Source of the DNA: Aquiluna sp.
GTDB lineage: Bacteria; Actinomycetota; Actinomycetes; Actinomycetales; Microbacteriaceae
NCBI GenBank assembly: GCA_028822985.1
Contig: JAPKCK010000002.1
Coordinates: 1-64,000 of the forward strand
Length of the DNA stretch: 64,000 bases
Direction: 5' to 3'
In this document: in pieces, positions 8,021 to 16,772 of the stretch
Layout of the letters: the number at the start of each line of letters is the position of its first letter
How positions within the stretch are numbered: position 1 is the first letter of the stretch
Program-made: the position numbers and the translations under genes
The notes under the pieces: generated by a model
Database searches by the model: none
The model's input: only the letters and a program-made list of their open reading frames with translations
What the model was told of the DNA's origin: nothing

Positions 8021-10501
8021 TTAGCCCCTTAGAGTTGCGCCGAATTGCTGGTTTGCAAGCTCCACGGCCTGGTCCCTGGCCGCGGTAGCCTCCGCTTGGG
8101 TAAGAGTGCGCTCCTGCGCTCGATACAAAAGAGAAAAAGTCAAAGATTTTTGGCCGGCGTCCAAACCTTTACCGCGGTAGTCATCAACCAAACGGATTTC
8201 TTCGAGAAGATCTCCGGCACCCGTCACGATGCTTTGAATCAAATCGGCGGCACTGACCTGAACATCGACGACCAGAGAAAGATCCTGTGTCAAGGCAGTC
8301 ATAATGCCAAGCTCCTGAGCCTGAACCAAATCCGGAGCCACAGCAAAAATTTCATCCAGATTCAACTCAAAAACTCCAACGGACCTGGGAAGGTGGTTTT
8401 GTGAAGCCAACTCCGGGTGAACTTCACCGACAAATCCCACCACTTTTCCGGCCACCATAACGTTCGCGGCTCGGCCAGGGTGAAGACCAGCAATTTCGAG
8501 TTGCTTTATTTCGTAGGAAACCGCAGCCTGCTGCATAACCACCTCGACCCCGCCTAGGGCTTGAGGGTAGCCCGCCAGTATCGAGTGCTGCCCAGGGCTT
8601 TGGGGTAACCAATGGCCCGTCAGTAGACCAGAAACCAACCTGGGCTGCAACGGTATTGCCGCCTTCAGCTCGGCCAGTGTCGTTTCCGAAGGTCTCTGGT
8701 TGCCCGGGGGCAAAGTAGACACGGCACTGGCGCCATTTGGCAGAAATACCGAGCCCTCTTCCAGCAAAGCCAAGTCAGTGGACCCGCGAGATATGTTTCT
8801 GGCCGCAGCGGAAATCAACCCCGGTACCAAAGACGTTCTCAGGAAACTCGCCTCAGACTGCATTGGGTTTTCGAGCTCTACAGCTCCAGCTGAACCCATC
8901 CAGCCGTTTTGATCGGCAGAGACGAACGGATAGTTCAGAACCTCGACGAATCCAGCTCCCGTAAGGCCAGCCAATACCCTGCGTCGAAGTTTCTGCCTAG
9001 CCGTAAGACCGCGCCCCGGAGGTGCAACCGGAAGCCTGGATGGAATCTTGTCATATCCGATAAGTCTTGCAACTTCTTCGACCAAGTCAGTCTTATGAGT
9101 AATGTCAGGACGCCAGCTAGGCACAGTAACTTGAACAAGATCGTCAATTTTGGTAACCGTGCAACCGATCTCCTCGAGACTGGCAACCACTTCGTCTGCC
9201 GAATAGCTGACACCCACCAATTGACCTGGATAATCGAGTTTCATTTCAATTGTCGGCAGCTGAAAATCGCTCGAGTGTTCGGCCCCGACACCACTAAAGC
9301 TCCCGGAGGCAAGCTCAGTCAACAACCTGGCGACTCTGGAAGCCGCAGCCCTGGAGATCGAACTGTCCACTCCCCGCTCAAATCGCTTGGACGCTTCGGA
9401 TGGCAACTTGTGGCGTCTAGCACTCCTTGCGATCGAAATTGGATCGAAAATCGCCGCCTCTATGAGAACTGCCGTAGTGCCTGAACTCACCTCAGTCCGG
9501 GCCCCGCCCATGACACCGGCAATTCCTATTGGACCCTGCTCATCACATATCAGCAGATCTTCTTCGTGAAGCTGCCTGGTTTTTTGATCCAGTGTCATGA
9601 GCTCTTCGCCGGCCTCTGAGCGTCGAACGCTTATGCCCCCAACCAGCTTGTCAAGATCGTAAGCATGCAGAGGCTGACCGAGCTCTAGCATCACGTAGTT
9701 CGTGATGTCGACCGCGATTGATATCGAGCGCATTCCAGCAAGCTTGAGGCGGTTTACCATCCAATCTGGAACCTTCGCCTCCGCGTCTAGACCAGAAACT
9801 CCAACCAACACAAACTGACTGCAGCCGGCCTTGCCGTGGATAGGGGCATTGTCTTTCACTTCAAGCGCAAAGCCCGACCCCATTACCGGCTCAATGGCAA
9901 GAACCGGGTCTTGGAACTTCACACCAGTCGCATGCGAATACTCTCTGGCGATTCCCCTTATCGACAAGCAATAGCCACGATCCGGAGTTACGTTCACCTC
10001 GGCGGCGGACTCGTCCAATCCCAGTAGCACGATTGCATCGACCCCAATTTCAGGGTCAAGGCCTATCGAACTGAGAACAAGGATTCCATCGTGCTCGTCT
10101 CCCAGTCCGAGCTCCTTAGCCGAAGCGATCATTCCATCCGAGACGTGTCCGTAAGTCTTTCTAGCTGCAATCTCGAACCCTCCGGGCAAAACGGCGCCCG
10201 GCAGACTTACTACAACCTTGTCCCCGACCGCGAAATTAGCGGCGCCGCAGACGATGCCCCGAATCTCCTCCGAGCCGCTGGTTGCAACTCGGACTTGGCA
10301 CCAGCGAATAGTTTTTCCATTTTTTTGTTCTTCAGCCTCGAAGGACAAGACTTCCCCGACTACGACCGGTCCAAGTATGTCCCCCCCGTGAGAGCCTTCT
10401 TCTTCGAGGCCAACTTTCACGAGCTCAGCCATCACGTCATTCGGGGTAACTTTCGCACCAAGCTCGACCATCTCACCTAGCCATCCAAGTGGAATTCTCA
10501 T
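8021..10501 (-). CDS. pheT: Phenylalanine--tRNA ligase beta subunit
   Basis: Partner of PheS in the alpha2-beta2 enzyme. The 826-residue chain has the expected order: N-terminal tRNA-binding fold (about 40-150), B3/B4 editing domain (about 215-385), B5 domain (about 400-475), catalytic-like core, and a C-terminal anticodon-binding FDX-ACB domain (last 90 residues, ending near QFGATLRG). Length is typical. Its ATG directly abuts the pheS TAG. No T-box or leader peptide is visible, and the genes appear to be expressed from upstream. Confidence 0.96.
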   Translation of the reverse strand: MRIPLGWLGEMVELGAKVTPNDVMAELVKVGLEEEGSHGGDILGPVVVGEVLSFEAEEQKNGKTIRWCQVRVATSGSEEIRGIVCGAANFAVGDKVVVSLPGAVLPGGFEIAARKTYGHVSDGMIASAKELGLGDEHDGILVLSSIGLDPEIGVDAIVLLGLDESAAEVNVTPDRGYCLSIRGIAREYSHATGVKFQDPVLAIEPVMGSGFALEVKDNAPIHGKAGCSQFVLVGVSGLDAEAKVPDWMVNRLKLAGMRSISIAVDITNYVMLELGQPLHAYDLDKLVGGISVRRSEAGEELMTLDQKTRQLHEEDLLICDEQGPIGIAGVMGGARTEVSSGTTAVLIEAAIFDPISIARSARRHKLPSEASKRFERGVDSSISRAAASRVARLLTELASGSFSGVGAEHSSDFQLPTIEMKLDYPGQLVGVSYSADEVVASLEEIGCTVTKIDDLVQVTVPSWRPDITHKTDLVEEVARLIGYDKIPSRLPVAPPGRGLTARQKLRRRVLAGLTGAGFVEVLNYPFVSADQNGWMGSAGAVELENPMQSEASFLRTSLVPGLISAAARNISRGSTDLALLEEGSVFLPNGASAVSTLPPGNQRPSETTLAELKAAIPLQPRLVSGLLTGHWLPQSPGQHSILAGYPQALGGVEVVMQQAAVSYEIKQLEIAGLHPGRAANVMVAGKVVGFVGEVHPELASQNHLPRSVGVFELNLDEIFAVAPDLVQAQELGIMTALTQDLSLVVDVQVSAADLIQSIVTGAGDLLEEIRLVDDYRGKGLDAGQKSLTFSLLYRAQERTLTQAEATAARDQAVELANQQFGATLRG

Positions 10502-11536
10502 CTAGATCACCGAACCAAACTGGGCACTAAACCGAACATCGGCTTCGACCATGTCGTGCATGTCTTTCACGCCGTTTCTGAACATTAGGGTTCTCTCGAT
10601 GCCCATTCCAAAAGCGAATCCGGAATAGACCTCTGGATCAATTCCTGCCGCAAGCAACACGTTTGGATTGACCATGCCGCAGCCACCCCACTCGACCCAA
10701 CGCGGTCCACCTTTGGCATCCGGATGCCAAACATCCAGCTCCGCAGATGGCTCAGTGAAAGGAAAAAAGCTCGGCCGCAATCTAATTTTGGCCTCTTCGC
10801 CAAACATCACTCTTGCAAAGTGCTCCAAAGTTCCCCGAAGGTCTGCCATGGTCAGACCCTTATCAATCGCCAAACCCTCCACCTGATGAAACACAGGCGT
10901 GTGGGTGGCATCTAATTCATCGGTCCTGAAGACTCTCCCTGGGCACAGCACGTAAACCGGCAGTTCACGCTCGAGCAAGGATCTAACCTGAACGGGAGAG
11001 GTATGAGTTCGCAGCAGAAGGTGATTCTCAACTGGCTTGACAAAAAAAGTGTCCTGCATTGCCCTAGCTGGATGATCCGGGTGAAAATTCAATGCGTCGA
11101 AATTAAACCATTCGTTTTCAAGCTCAGGGCCATCGGCTATCTCCCAGCCCATGCCAACGAATACGTCGCTGACCTGATCCATCAAAAGAGACAACGGGTG
11201 CCTTGCGCCGAGCTTCAAAAACTTTGGTGCCGCAGTCATGTCAACTTTTTCGTTGGCAAGAGCCTCGTTGGCCGCTAGGGACTCAAGTTTGACGGCCTTT
11301 TCCTCAAACGCTTGATTTAGCTGGGCTCTTGCTCCTCCGACTAACTTGCCAGCCTCGGCTTTTTGCTCATTAGGTACTGCCTTGATCAAAGCATTTAGCC
11401 TGCTGATTGGGGAGTTGTCTCCAACAATCTGGGCCTTCTGATTCCTCAGGGTTGCCGCATCTTCGACCGCGGCCAGCGCGCTTAGAGACTCTTGCAGCGC
11501 CTGGGCTACTACTTCGGGAGTTAATTTCTCGGACAT
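10502..11536 (-). CDS. pheS: Phenylalanine--tRNA ligase alpha subunit
   Basis: Catalytic subunit, a class II synthetase. After an N-terminal coiled-coil region (to about residue 85) the core shows PSFFPFTEPSAE and the class II motif 3 GMGIERTLM near the C terminus. I set the start at the ATG at 11536 (MSEKLTP); a GTG two codons upstream is possible and gives an almost identical protein. The gene follows the rRNA methyltransferase by 10 bases. No strong Shine-Dalgarno sequence is visible, so the start is slightly uncertain. Confidence 0.95.
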   Translation of the reverse strand: MSEKLTPEVVAQALQESLSALAAVEDAATLRNQKAQIVGDNSPISRLNALIKAVPNEQKAEAGKLVGGARAQLNQAFEEKAVKLESLAANEALANEKVDMTAAPKFLKLGARHPLSLLMDQVSDVFVGMGWEIADGPELENEWFNFDALNFHPDHPARAMQDTFFVKPVENHLLLRTHTSPVQVRSLLERELPVYVLCPGRVFRTDELDATHTPVFHQVEGLAIDKGLTMADLRGTLEHFARVMFGEEAKIRLRPSFFPFTEPSAELDVWHPDAKGGPRWVEWGGCGMVNPNVLLAAGIDPEVYSGFAFGMGIERTLMFRNGVKDMHDMVEADVRFSAQFGSVI

Positions 11537-11546
11537 CGCCACAAGT

Positions 11547-12347
11547 TTAGCGATTAGTGTGCTGAGCGACCGCAGTGAGATAAAGGCAAATTGAAGCTGC
11601 TATTCCTAGGTTCAATGATTCTGCGGCACCGTAAATAGGCAAAGACATAGTCTTATCCGCGTTTTTGGCGACTTCGTTGGTAACACCATGAGCTTCATTA
11701 CCAAAAACCCAAGCGGTTGGCTTCGCCATTTCAGCCACGGAAACTTGAGTGACGTCCTGTCCTGCAGAGCTCGATGAGAAGACTTGTATGCCGGCGGACT
11801 TGATTTTGCTAATCGCCTCAACTAAATCTTGATCGACAACGATGGGGACGTTCAGAATACTGCCGGCGGTCGACCTGACTACCTTCGGGTTATAGACATC
11901 TACCGAGTCAGGGCTGAGGATGACAGCGTCGGCACCTGCGGCGTCTGCGGCTCTTATTATTGATCCAAGATTCCCGGGGTCTCGCCCTTGATCGATAAGT
12001 GCCAACAAAACCGGCTCTTTCGAAAGTAGCGCTTCAAGCTCAATGTCGAGATGATGAACCACCGCCACCACTCCTTGGGGAGTCCTGGTATCAGAAATTT
12101 TGCTCATGACTTCGTCTGAGACTTCTTCGACAGCAACGCCCATATCGGATAGGCCGGCCAAAACCTCACGATAGCGCTCCCATGCCGAGGCGGTCACGAA
12201 GACTTCCTCTATCAGACGGGGAGATTTCTCTAGCTCTTTCAGGCCTTGTGGCCCCTCAAGCAAAAAGAGCCCGGTTTCATACCGGGCGTCTTTTTGATTC
12301 AGCCGAACAATCCCCTTGACCCTGTTGGATCTGGGATCATCCAACAT
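11547..12347 (-). CDS. TrmH/SpoU-family RNA 2'-O-methyltransferase
   Basis: SPOUT-class methyltransferase, probably acting on 23S rRNA. The 266-residue protein has an N-terminal substrate-binding part ([13 protein letters not shown]...) and a C-terminal knot with the three family motifs: DPGNLGSIIRAADAAGAD, WVFGNEAHG, and SLNLGIAASICLY. Its start overlaps the rplT stop (TAATG). The position between rplT and pheS is common in actinobacteria. Exact target nucleotide cannot be read from sequence; RlmB-like or TsnR-like activities are alternatives. Confidence 0.9.
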   Translation of the reverse strand: MLDDPRSNRVKGIVRLNQKDARYETGLFLLEGPQGLKELEKSPRLIEEVFVTASAWERYREVLAGLSDMGVAVEEVSDEVMSKISDTRTPQGVVAVVHHLDIELEALLSKEPVLLALIDQGRDPGNLGSIIRAADAAGADAVILSPDSVDVYNPKVVRSTAGSILNVPIVVDQDLVEAISKIKSAGIQVFSSSSAGQDVTQVSVAEMAKPTAWVFGNEAHGVTNEVAKNADKTMSLPIYGAAESLNLGIAASICLYLTAVAQHTNR

Positions 12348-12730
12348 TAGCTAGCCTTTGGAGCGTTCACGTCCTTTGGCAATGCTGCCTTTGCCGAGGC
12401 AACCAAGGTTGCGAAAGACTTCGGGTCATGAATTGCCATGTCGGACATAATTCTGCGATCTACCTCGATACCAGCGAGGCTGAGCCCCTGGATAAAGCGG
12501 TTATAAGTCATCCCGTTTAGACGGGCCGCAGCGTTGATACGCTGAATCCAAAGCCTACGGAAATCACCCTTGCGCTTACGACGATCGTTGTATGCGTAGA
12601 CAAGCGAGTGCAGCAACTGCTGCTTGGCCTGACGATACAGTCTCGAGCGTTGGCCGCGGTAACCCTTGGCGCGCTCTAGAGCAACTCTGCGCTTTTTGTG
12701 CGAGTTGACAGCATTTTTTACTCTTGCCAT
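12347..12730 (-). CDS. rplT: Large ribosomal subunit protein bL20
   Basis: Ribosomal protein needed for early 50S assembly. The 127-residue basic sequence beginning [15 protein letters not shown], with the [12 protein letters not shown] segment, is diagnostic. A strong AAGGAG lies 7 bases before the ATG. It follows rpmI by 24 bases in the conserved infC-rpmI-rplT operon. The C terminus carries a short alanine/lysine extension. Confidence 0.98.
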   Translation of the reverse strand: MARVKNAVNSHKKRRVALERAKGYRGQRSRLYRQAKQQLLHSLVYAYNDRRKRKGDFRRLWIQRINAAARLNGMTYNRFIQGLSLAGIEVDRRIMSDMAIHDPKSFATLVASAKAALPKDVNAPKAS

Positions 12731-12754
12731 GTTCTTACTCCTTCTTCGTCAGCC

Positions 12755-12949
12755 CTAGCGGCCGAGCTGCCTTTTAAGCTTCTTGAAATCTGCGGGGGAA
12801 ACCACCTGGTCAGCATTCAGGCGACGCTTGCGCCTGGAGGACATGTGCTCCTGGTTGTGTCGCATGTTAATCTGCTGCTTCATCAGCTTGCCGCTGCCAG
12901 TAAAGCGGAAACGCTTTTTGGCACCCGAATGGGTCTTCATCTTCGGCAT
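12755..12949 (-). CDS. rpmI: Large ribosomal subunit protein bL35
   Basis: Small (64 residues) very basic protein beginning [14 protein letters not shown], the classic bL35 start, with the SRRKRRL core. An AAGGAG ribosome-binding site fits in the 11-base gap after infC. Middle gene of the infC-rpmI-rplT operon. Confidence 0.98.
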   Translation of the reverse strand: MPKMKTHSGAKKRFRFTGSGKLMKQQINMRHNQEHMSSRRKRRLNADQVVSPADFKKLKRQLGR

Positions 12950-12960
12950 GAGCTCTCCTT

Positions 12961-13533
12961 TTAGTTCTCTTGCTCCACAGCAGACTTCTGCTGTGCCTTT
13001 TTAGCCTCTGCTCGAGCTTCGGCCTTGTTCTTGAGTGGACCTATAACCATGACCATGCTTCGGCCATCGATTGATGGATTCGACTCAACTGTTCCAAATT
13101 CGGTAACTTGGTCAGCTAAATTCCTGAGTAGCTTGACACCCATTTCGGGTCGAGATTGCTCTCTACCGCGAAACACAACCATCACCTTGACTTTGTCGCC
13201 GGCCTTGAGGAACTTTCGAACCTGTCCCGCCTTTGTCTCATAGTCATGACTGTCAATCTTCAAACCAAATCGAACAGTCTTCAAAACTGTGTTGACTTGG
13301 TTCTTACGAGCCTCACGGACTTTTTGGGCAGCTTCATATTTGAACTTGCCGTAATCCATAATCTTGCAAACCGGAGGGCTTGAGCCTGGCGAAACCTCGA
13401 CTAAGTCAAGATCTGCCTCTCTAGCCAACTTGAGTGCTTGATCAATATCAACAACGCCAACTTGCTCTCCAGCTGGTCCGACAAGACGAACCTGTGCCAC
13501 CCGAATACGCTCATTAATGCGAGGATCGCTGAT
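12961..13533 (-). CDS. infC: Translation initiation factor IF-3, probable AUC start
   Basis: IF-3 binds 30S subunits and rejects non-cognate start codons and initiator mismatches. N domain (about 1-80, with [16 protein letters not shown] and the linker toward YGKFKYE) and C domain (about 90-175) are complete. A GTG at 13500 would give a truncated N terminus; upstream in frame, the conserved [12 protein letters not shown] segment continues to an ATC at 13533-13531, preceded by a perfect AAGGAG (13544-13539) at 5-base spacing. No ATG/GTG/TTG exists at that place; ATT one codon earlier is too close to the AAGGAG. Rare AUU/AUC starts on infC are a known autoregulatory device in other bacteria, because IF-3 discriminates against them. 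Confidence 0.9.
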   Translation of the reverse strand: MSDPRINERIRVAQVRLVGPAGEQVGVVDIDQALKLAREADLDLVEVSPGSSPPVCKIMDYGKFKYEAAQKVREARKNQVNTVLKTVRFGLKIDSHDYETKAGQVRKFLKAGDKVKVMVVFRGREQSRPEMGVKLLRNLADQVTEFGTVESNPSIDGRSMVMVIGPLKNKAEARAEAKKAQQKSAVEQEN

Positions 13534-13703
13534 AATTTCTCCTTAATAACTGTTTTTGACCACGCAAGCGTGCAGAAATAAATCAACTCTCTTACCCGGC
13601 AGCCTATTTAGAAGGCGGCTGACAGGTGGGATTGTAATCCGCTTCTGACCGAGCAATAGCTCGGAGCCTCCGGTAGCCTAGCAGAGCATTTGAATATTGA
13701 GAA
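13534..13703 (-). promoter_or_regulatory. infC promoter and structured leader
   Basis: Minus strand: TTCTCA (13703-13698), a 17-base spacer and TAGGCT (13680-13675) form a candidate promoter with start near 13668, giving a leader of about 135 nt. The leader holds a perfect hairpin CCGAGC-TATT-GCTCGG (13664-13649) at its 5' end, a CAGCC/GGCTG stem, a CACG/CGTG stem, and the AAGGAG at 13544-13539. Structured infC leaders serve IF-3 or L20 autoregulation in other bacteria; a role here is inferred. Confidence 0.5.
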
Positions 13704-13711
13704 GAGGAAAA

Positions 13712-14032
13712 GTGGAAGAAGACTTAGCCCGTGACATCGCGGAGGTTCCAGCGGTCGAGGTTATCAACACGACCGCAGTGCACCTAATGAGTGCTGCAGC
13801 GGTTCAGTGTGGGCTGTCCGACGACACCCCAGGCGACTTAGCGGAGGCACGCAAGCTGATCACTGCGCTAGCAGGCTTGGTAAGCGCTGCTGCAGGAGAG
13901 ATCGGCGATCACCACGCTCGACCCCTAAGGGACGGGCTGAGATCGTTGCAGCTGGCCTTCAGGGAAGCCTCATTTATCAAGGACGCACCTGGTCAAGGGC
14001 CTGGAGAAAAATACACTGGTCCGGTTTCCTGA
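13712..14032 (+). CDS. DUF1844 family protein
   Basis: A 106-residue acidic protein conserved beside infC in actinobacteria, with no established function. The family pattern is clear: RDIAEVPAVEVINTTAVHLMSAAAVQCGL, then EARKLITALAGLVSAAAGEIGDHHARPLRDGLRSLQ is present (shown here only in parts: IGDHHA and RDGLRSLQLAFREAS) and an ending GPGEKYTGPVS. I use the GTG at 13712, which has AGAGG about 5 bases upstream, rather than a TTG five codons earlier. It is divergent from infC and converges on sseB with a single base between stops. Confidence 0.85.
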   Translation: MEEDLARDIAEVPAVEVINTTAVHLMSAAAVQCGLSDDTPGDLAEARKLITALAGLVSAAAGEIGDHHARPLRDGLRSLQLAFREASFIKDAPGQGPGEKYTGPVS

Positions 14033-14033
14033 C

Positions 14034-14783
14034 CTAGATGACAGAAATTATTTTCAGCTTGAAGGAATCTACAAAGTCATCAAGATCCCCAGACCTGAGT
14101 TGAGCGACGAAACTCATGAGCGCATTTTCTAATTCCTCAGCGGTCAAGCCTGGCCTCATTCCGACCTCGATGATTATCTCCTCCGCCACAAGCCTTGCCT
14201 CCGGGTCGCCGGCTGACACTCCAGCCATCACGACGTCCTTCGCCTCCTTGACCGCGGAAGCAATTACTTGCTTTACCTCAGAGCCAGAAACTGCGTCGAT
14301 TATCTTTAGGTCCTGAGCCAGAGCTGCTAGCTCGGTCCTGCGAAGAGCTCTTGCGTGGGTTGCCGGATTAATAATTACTCGCGTGTGTCCTTCTCCGACA
14401 GCTGCAACGCAAAGTTTATTTATCGACACCGGCACGGGACGCGCCTCAGGCTTCCAAGAAAGCATGTCCGCGACCGACGTGAATGCAGGGATTGCGGTCC
14501 TATCATCCGGGGTTGCCACCGCGACAATTGCCAAGTCTGCACTTTTATCAACCGCTTGACCGTGAGGACCAATACCGGTCTGACCAATCTCGGCAATTAG
14601 CGGAACCAGCAAACGCTGACCGCGAAGTGACTCAACGAAACTCATTTTTACAAACGGGGTGGCGGCCAGAGCCCTCGCAATCACCTCTGGAGTCTCGCCG
14701 TCATCTTCTGCCCAAGGATTCTCATCGAAGGATCGTCCCTTCCAAGGGACGCCCGCCGAGTCAACAAATGGGCTTTCAGTCAA
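14034..14783 (-). CDS. SseB-family protein
   Basis: A 249-residue soluble protein resembling the SseB N-terminal domain proteins often found after hisA in actinobacteria. Recognisable pieces are the N-terminal [25 protein letters not shown], the [14 protein letters not shown] block and [20 protein letters not shown]. Start is TTG, overlapping the hisA stop by 4 bases (TTGA). Molecular function is unknown; the link to histidine genes is probably positional. It ends one base from the convergent DUF1844 gene, so no terminator fits between them. Confidence 0.8.
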   Translation of the reverse strand: MTESPFVDSAGVPWKGRSFDENPWAEDDGETPEVIARALAATPFVKMSFVESLRGQRLLVPLIAEIGQTGIGPHGQAVDKSADLAIVAVATPDDRTAIPAFTSVADMLSWKPEARPVPVSINKLCVAAVGEGHTRVIINPATHARALRRTELAALAQDLKIIDAVSGSEVKQVIASAVKEAKDVVMAGVSAGDPEARLVAEEIIIEVGMRPGLTAEELENALMSFVAQLRSGDLDDFVDSFKLKIISVI

Positions 14784-15508
14784 TGGCCGGTCCCGATCGC
14801 CAGGGCTTCCTCTAGCGTGAAGCGCCCCGCATAAAGCGACTTACCCAAAATCGCACCCTCCAGGCCGAGAGGCACTAAGTCAACTAAGTCCTGGATGTCC
14901 TGCAAGGTGGAAATGCCGCCGGAAGCCACGACCGGTTTGTTGGTGTGCTGCATTACTAATTTTAAGAGCTCGAGGTTAGGGCCTCTCAGGGTCCCATCCT
15001 TGGTAACGTCAGTCACGACATACCTAGCGCAGCCGTCCGCCTCAAGTCTGGCCAAAACCTCAAGCAAGTCACCGCCTTCCTTGGTCCATCCGCGAGCCGC
15101 CAGAGTGCTGCCCCTCACGTCCAAACCAACGGCAATCTGGTCACCGTATTTACCTATTACTTTCGATGTCCACTCGGGATCCTCAAGTGCGGCGGTTCCG
15201 AGATTTACTCTCGCGGCGCCCAGCTCAAGAGCTGCCTCAAGCGAATTATCGTCGCGGATGCCGCCTGAAAGTTCAATTTTTACAGCACCACTTTGAGCCA
15301 CTACATCGGCGATGACTTCCCGATTGTGCCCTCGCCCGAATGCGGCATCAAGATCAACCAAGTGAATCCACTCTGCCCCAGCTGCGATCCAGTCCTGCGC
15401 TGCCTTCAGGGGGTGCCCGAAATCTTCCTCCGTGCCGGCCTCGCCTTGGGTAAGACGCACGGCCTTGCCGGATGCAACATCGACCGCGGGTAATAACTCA
15501 AGCTTCAA
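14780..15508 (-). CDS. priA: Phosphoribosyl isomerase A (HisA/PriA)
   Basis: TIM-barrel isomerase converting ProFAR to PRFAR in histidine synthesis. In actinobacteria the PriA form also does the TrpF step of tryptophan synthesis. The sequence is PriA-like: [10 protein letters not shown] with catalytic Asp10, [14 protein letters not shown] with Arg139 and Trp141 (the arginine and tryptophan used for dual substrate switching in PriA), and TDVTKDGT with Asp171. Start is TTG with AGGAG five bases upstream. It lies in hisC-hisB-hisH-priA-sseB order; hisF, hisG, hisD, hisE and hisI are not in the window. Dual function is inferred from family. Confidence 0.93.
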   Translation of the reverse strand: MKLELLPAVDVASGKAVRLTQGEAGTEEDFGHPLKAAQDWIAAGAEWIHLVDLDAAFGRGHNREVIADVVAQSGAVKIELSGGIRDDNSLEAALELGAARVNLGTAALEDPEWTSKVIGKYGDQIAVGLDVRGSTLAARGWTKEGGDLLEVLARLEADGCARYVVTDVTKDGTLRGPNLELLKLVMQHTNKPVVASGGISTLQDIQDLVDLVPLGLEGAILGKSLYAGRFTLEEALAIGTGH

Positions 15509-15516
15509 GGTGTCTC

Positions 15517-16146
15517 CTAGATAGATTCAATCCAATTTGAAAGTAGCTTCAAACCAGCTGGGCCAGATTTTTCAGGGTGAAACTGAGTGGTTGATAGCGG
15601 TCCATTTTCAACTGCGGCTAGAAACCGTTCGCCGTGGTTAGACCAATTCAAGTGAGCCGGGATAAAAGGCGGTCGGATATCAAGCTCCCAAGTCACGGAA
15701 GCGTACGAGTGCACGAAGTAAAAGCGCTCTTGCTCGACTCCATTAAACAAAGTGGAACCCGAGGACGCCTCCACTTTGCTCCAGCCGATGTGGGGCAATC
15801 TTGGAGCATCTAGCAGCTTCACGGTGCCAGGCCATTGCCCTAGCCCTTGAGTTTCAACGCCGTGCTCCAAGCCGGTTTCAAACATTACCTGCATACCAAC
15901 GCAAATTCCAAGCACTGGTCTAGAAGCAGTCAGACGCTTGTCAATAAGTCGGTCAGCCCCATGCGCCTTCAGCTTTTCAATGACCGAACCAAAAGCCCCA
16001 ACACCAGGAACGACAAGACCATCAGATTCATAGACATTGCTGGCATTGTCCGTGAGTGTTACATTCGCCCCAGCTTCAGTTAGTGCCTTGCAAACGGAAT
16101 GGACGTTGCCACTCCCGTAATCAAGTACTGTGACCGATTTGGTCAC
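15517..16146 (-). CDS. hisH: Imidazole glycerol phosphate synthase, glutaminase subunit
   Basis: Class I glutamine amidotransferase supplying ammonia to HisF. The nucleophile Cys82 sits in GICVGMQ, and FHPEKSG near the C terminus holds the catalytic His-Glu pair. At 209 residues the length is normal. The GTG start overlaps the hisB TGA by 4 bases (GTGA). Its partner hisF is not next to priA, unlike in many genomes. Confidence 0.95.
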   Translation of the reverse strand: MTKSVTVLDYGSGNVHSVCKALTEAGANVTLTDNASNVYESDGLVVPGVGAFGSVIEKLKAHGADRLIDKRLTASRPVLGICVGMQVMFETGLEHGVETQGLGQWPGTVKLLDAPRLPHIGWSKVEASSGSTLFNGVEQERFYFVHSYASVTWELDIRPPFIPAHLNWSNHGERFLAAVENGPLSTTQFHPEKSGPAGLKLLSNWIESI

Positions 16147-16742
16147 AAGCTCCCCTTGGTAGAAGGCACGCCAGTAACACGAGGATCAATCGCGACCGCA
16201 TTCCTGAGTGCGCGCGCAAAGGCCTTGAACTGAGACTCTGCAATGTGGTGAGCATCTCGACCCGCCAAAACGTTTATGTGCACGGTCAGGCCAGCATTAT
16301 GTGCAATCGCCTCAAACACGTGTCGCACTAACGACCCAGTGAAGTGACCACCGATCAGGTGATACTCAAATCCAACTGGCTCACCGGAGTGCACCAAAAA
16401 AGGCCTGCCCGAGACATCCACCACCGCTCGCGCTAATGCCTCGTCCAACGGGACAGTCGCGTCGCCATAGCGACCGATGCCCTGCTTGTCGCCGAGAGCC
16501 TGAGCGACTGCCTGGCCCAAAACAATGGCTACGTCCTCGACGGTGTGGTGCGCATCGATCTCAACATCGCCGGTCGCTAAGACGTTTAGGTCTATTAGAG
16601 AGTGCTTAGAGAATGCGGTAAGCATGTGGTCATAGAAGGGCACACCGGTTGAGATATCACTCTTTCCGGTGCCGTCAAGATTGAGCGACAACTCAACAGA
16701 CGATTCGCTTGTCTTTCGACTGATTTTTGCTTCCCGATTCAC
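16143..16742 (-). CDS. hisB: Imidazoleglycerol-phosphate dehydratase
   Basis: Manganese enzyme of histidine synthesis. The two metal-binding repeats are visible: DAHHTVED in the N-terminal half and [10 protein letters not shown] in the C-terminal half. The single-domain form (199 residues, no phosphatase domain) is the normal actinobacterial type. The start is GTG ([11 protein letters not shown]). It follows hisC by 30 bases. Confidence 0.95.
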   Translation of the reverse strand: MNREAKISRKTSESSVELSLNLDGTGKSDISTGVPFYDHMLTAFSKHSLIDLNVLATGDVEIDAHHTVEDVAIVLGQAVAQALGDKQGIGRYGDATVPLDEALARAVVDVSGRPFLVHSGEPVGFEYHLIGGHFTGSLVRHVFEAIAHNAGLTVHINVLAGRDAHHIAESQFKAFARALRNAVAIDPRVTGVPSTKGSL

Positions 16743-16772
16743 AACTATTCCTTTGGCTCTGATGCCCCTAGT

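Noticed and set aside
8909-9484. A 191-codon plus-strand frame opposite pheT
   Set aside because: Antisense shadow of an intact, conserved gene; no family resemblance.
10502-11560. T-box or Phe attenuator upstream of pheS
   Set aside because: Only 10 bases separate pheS from the preceding gene; no leader structure fits.
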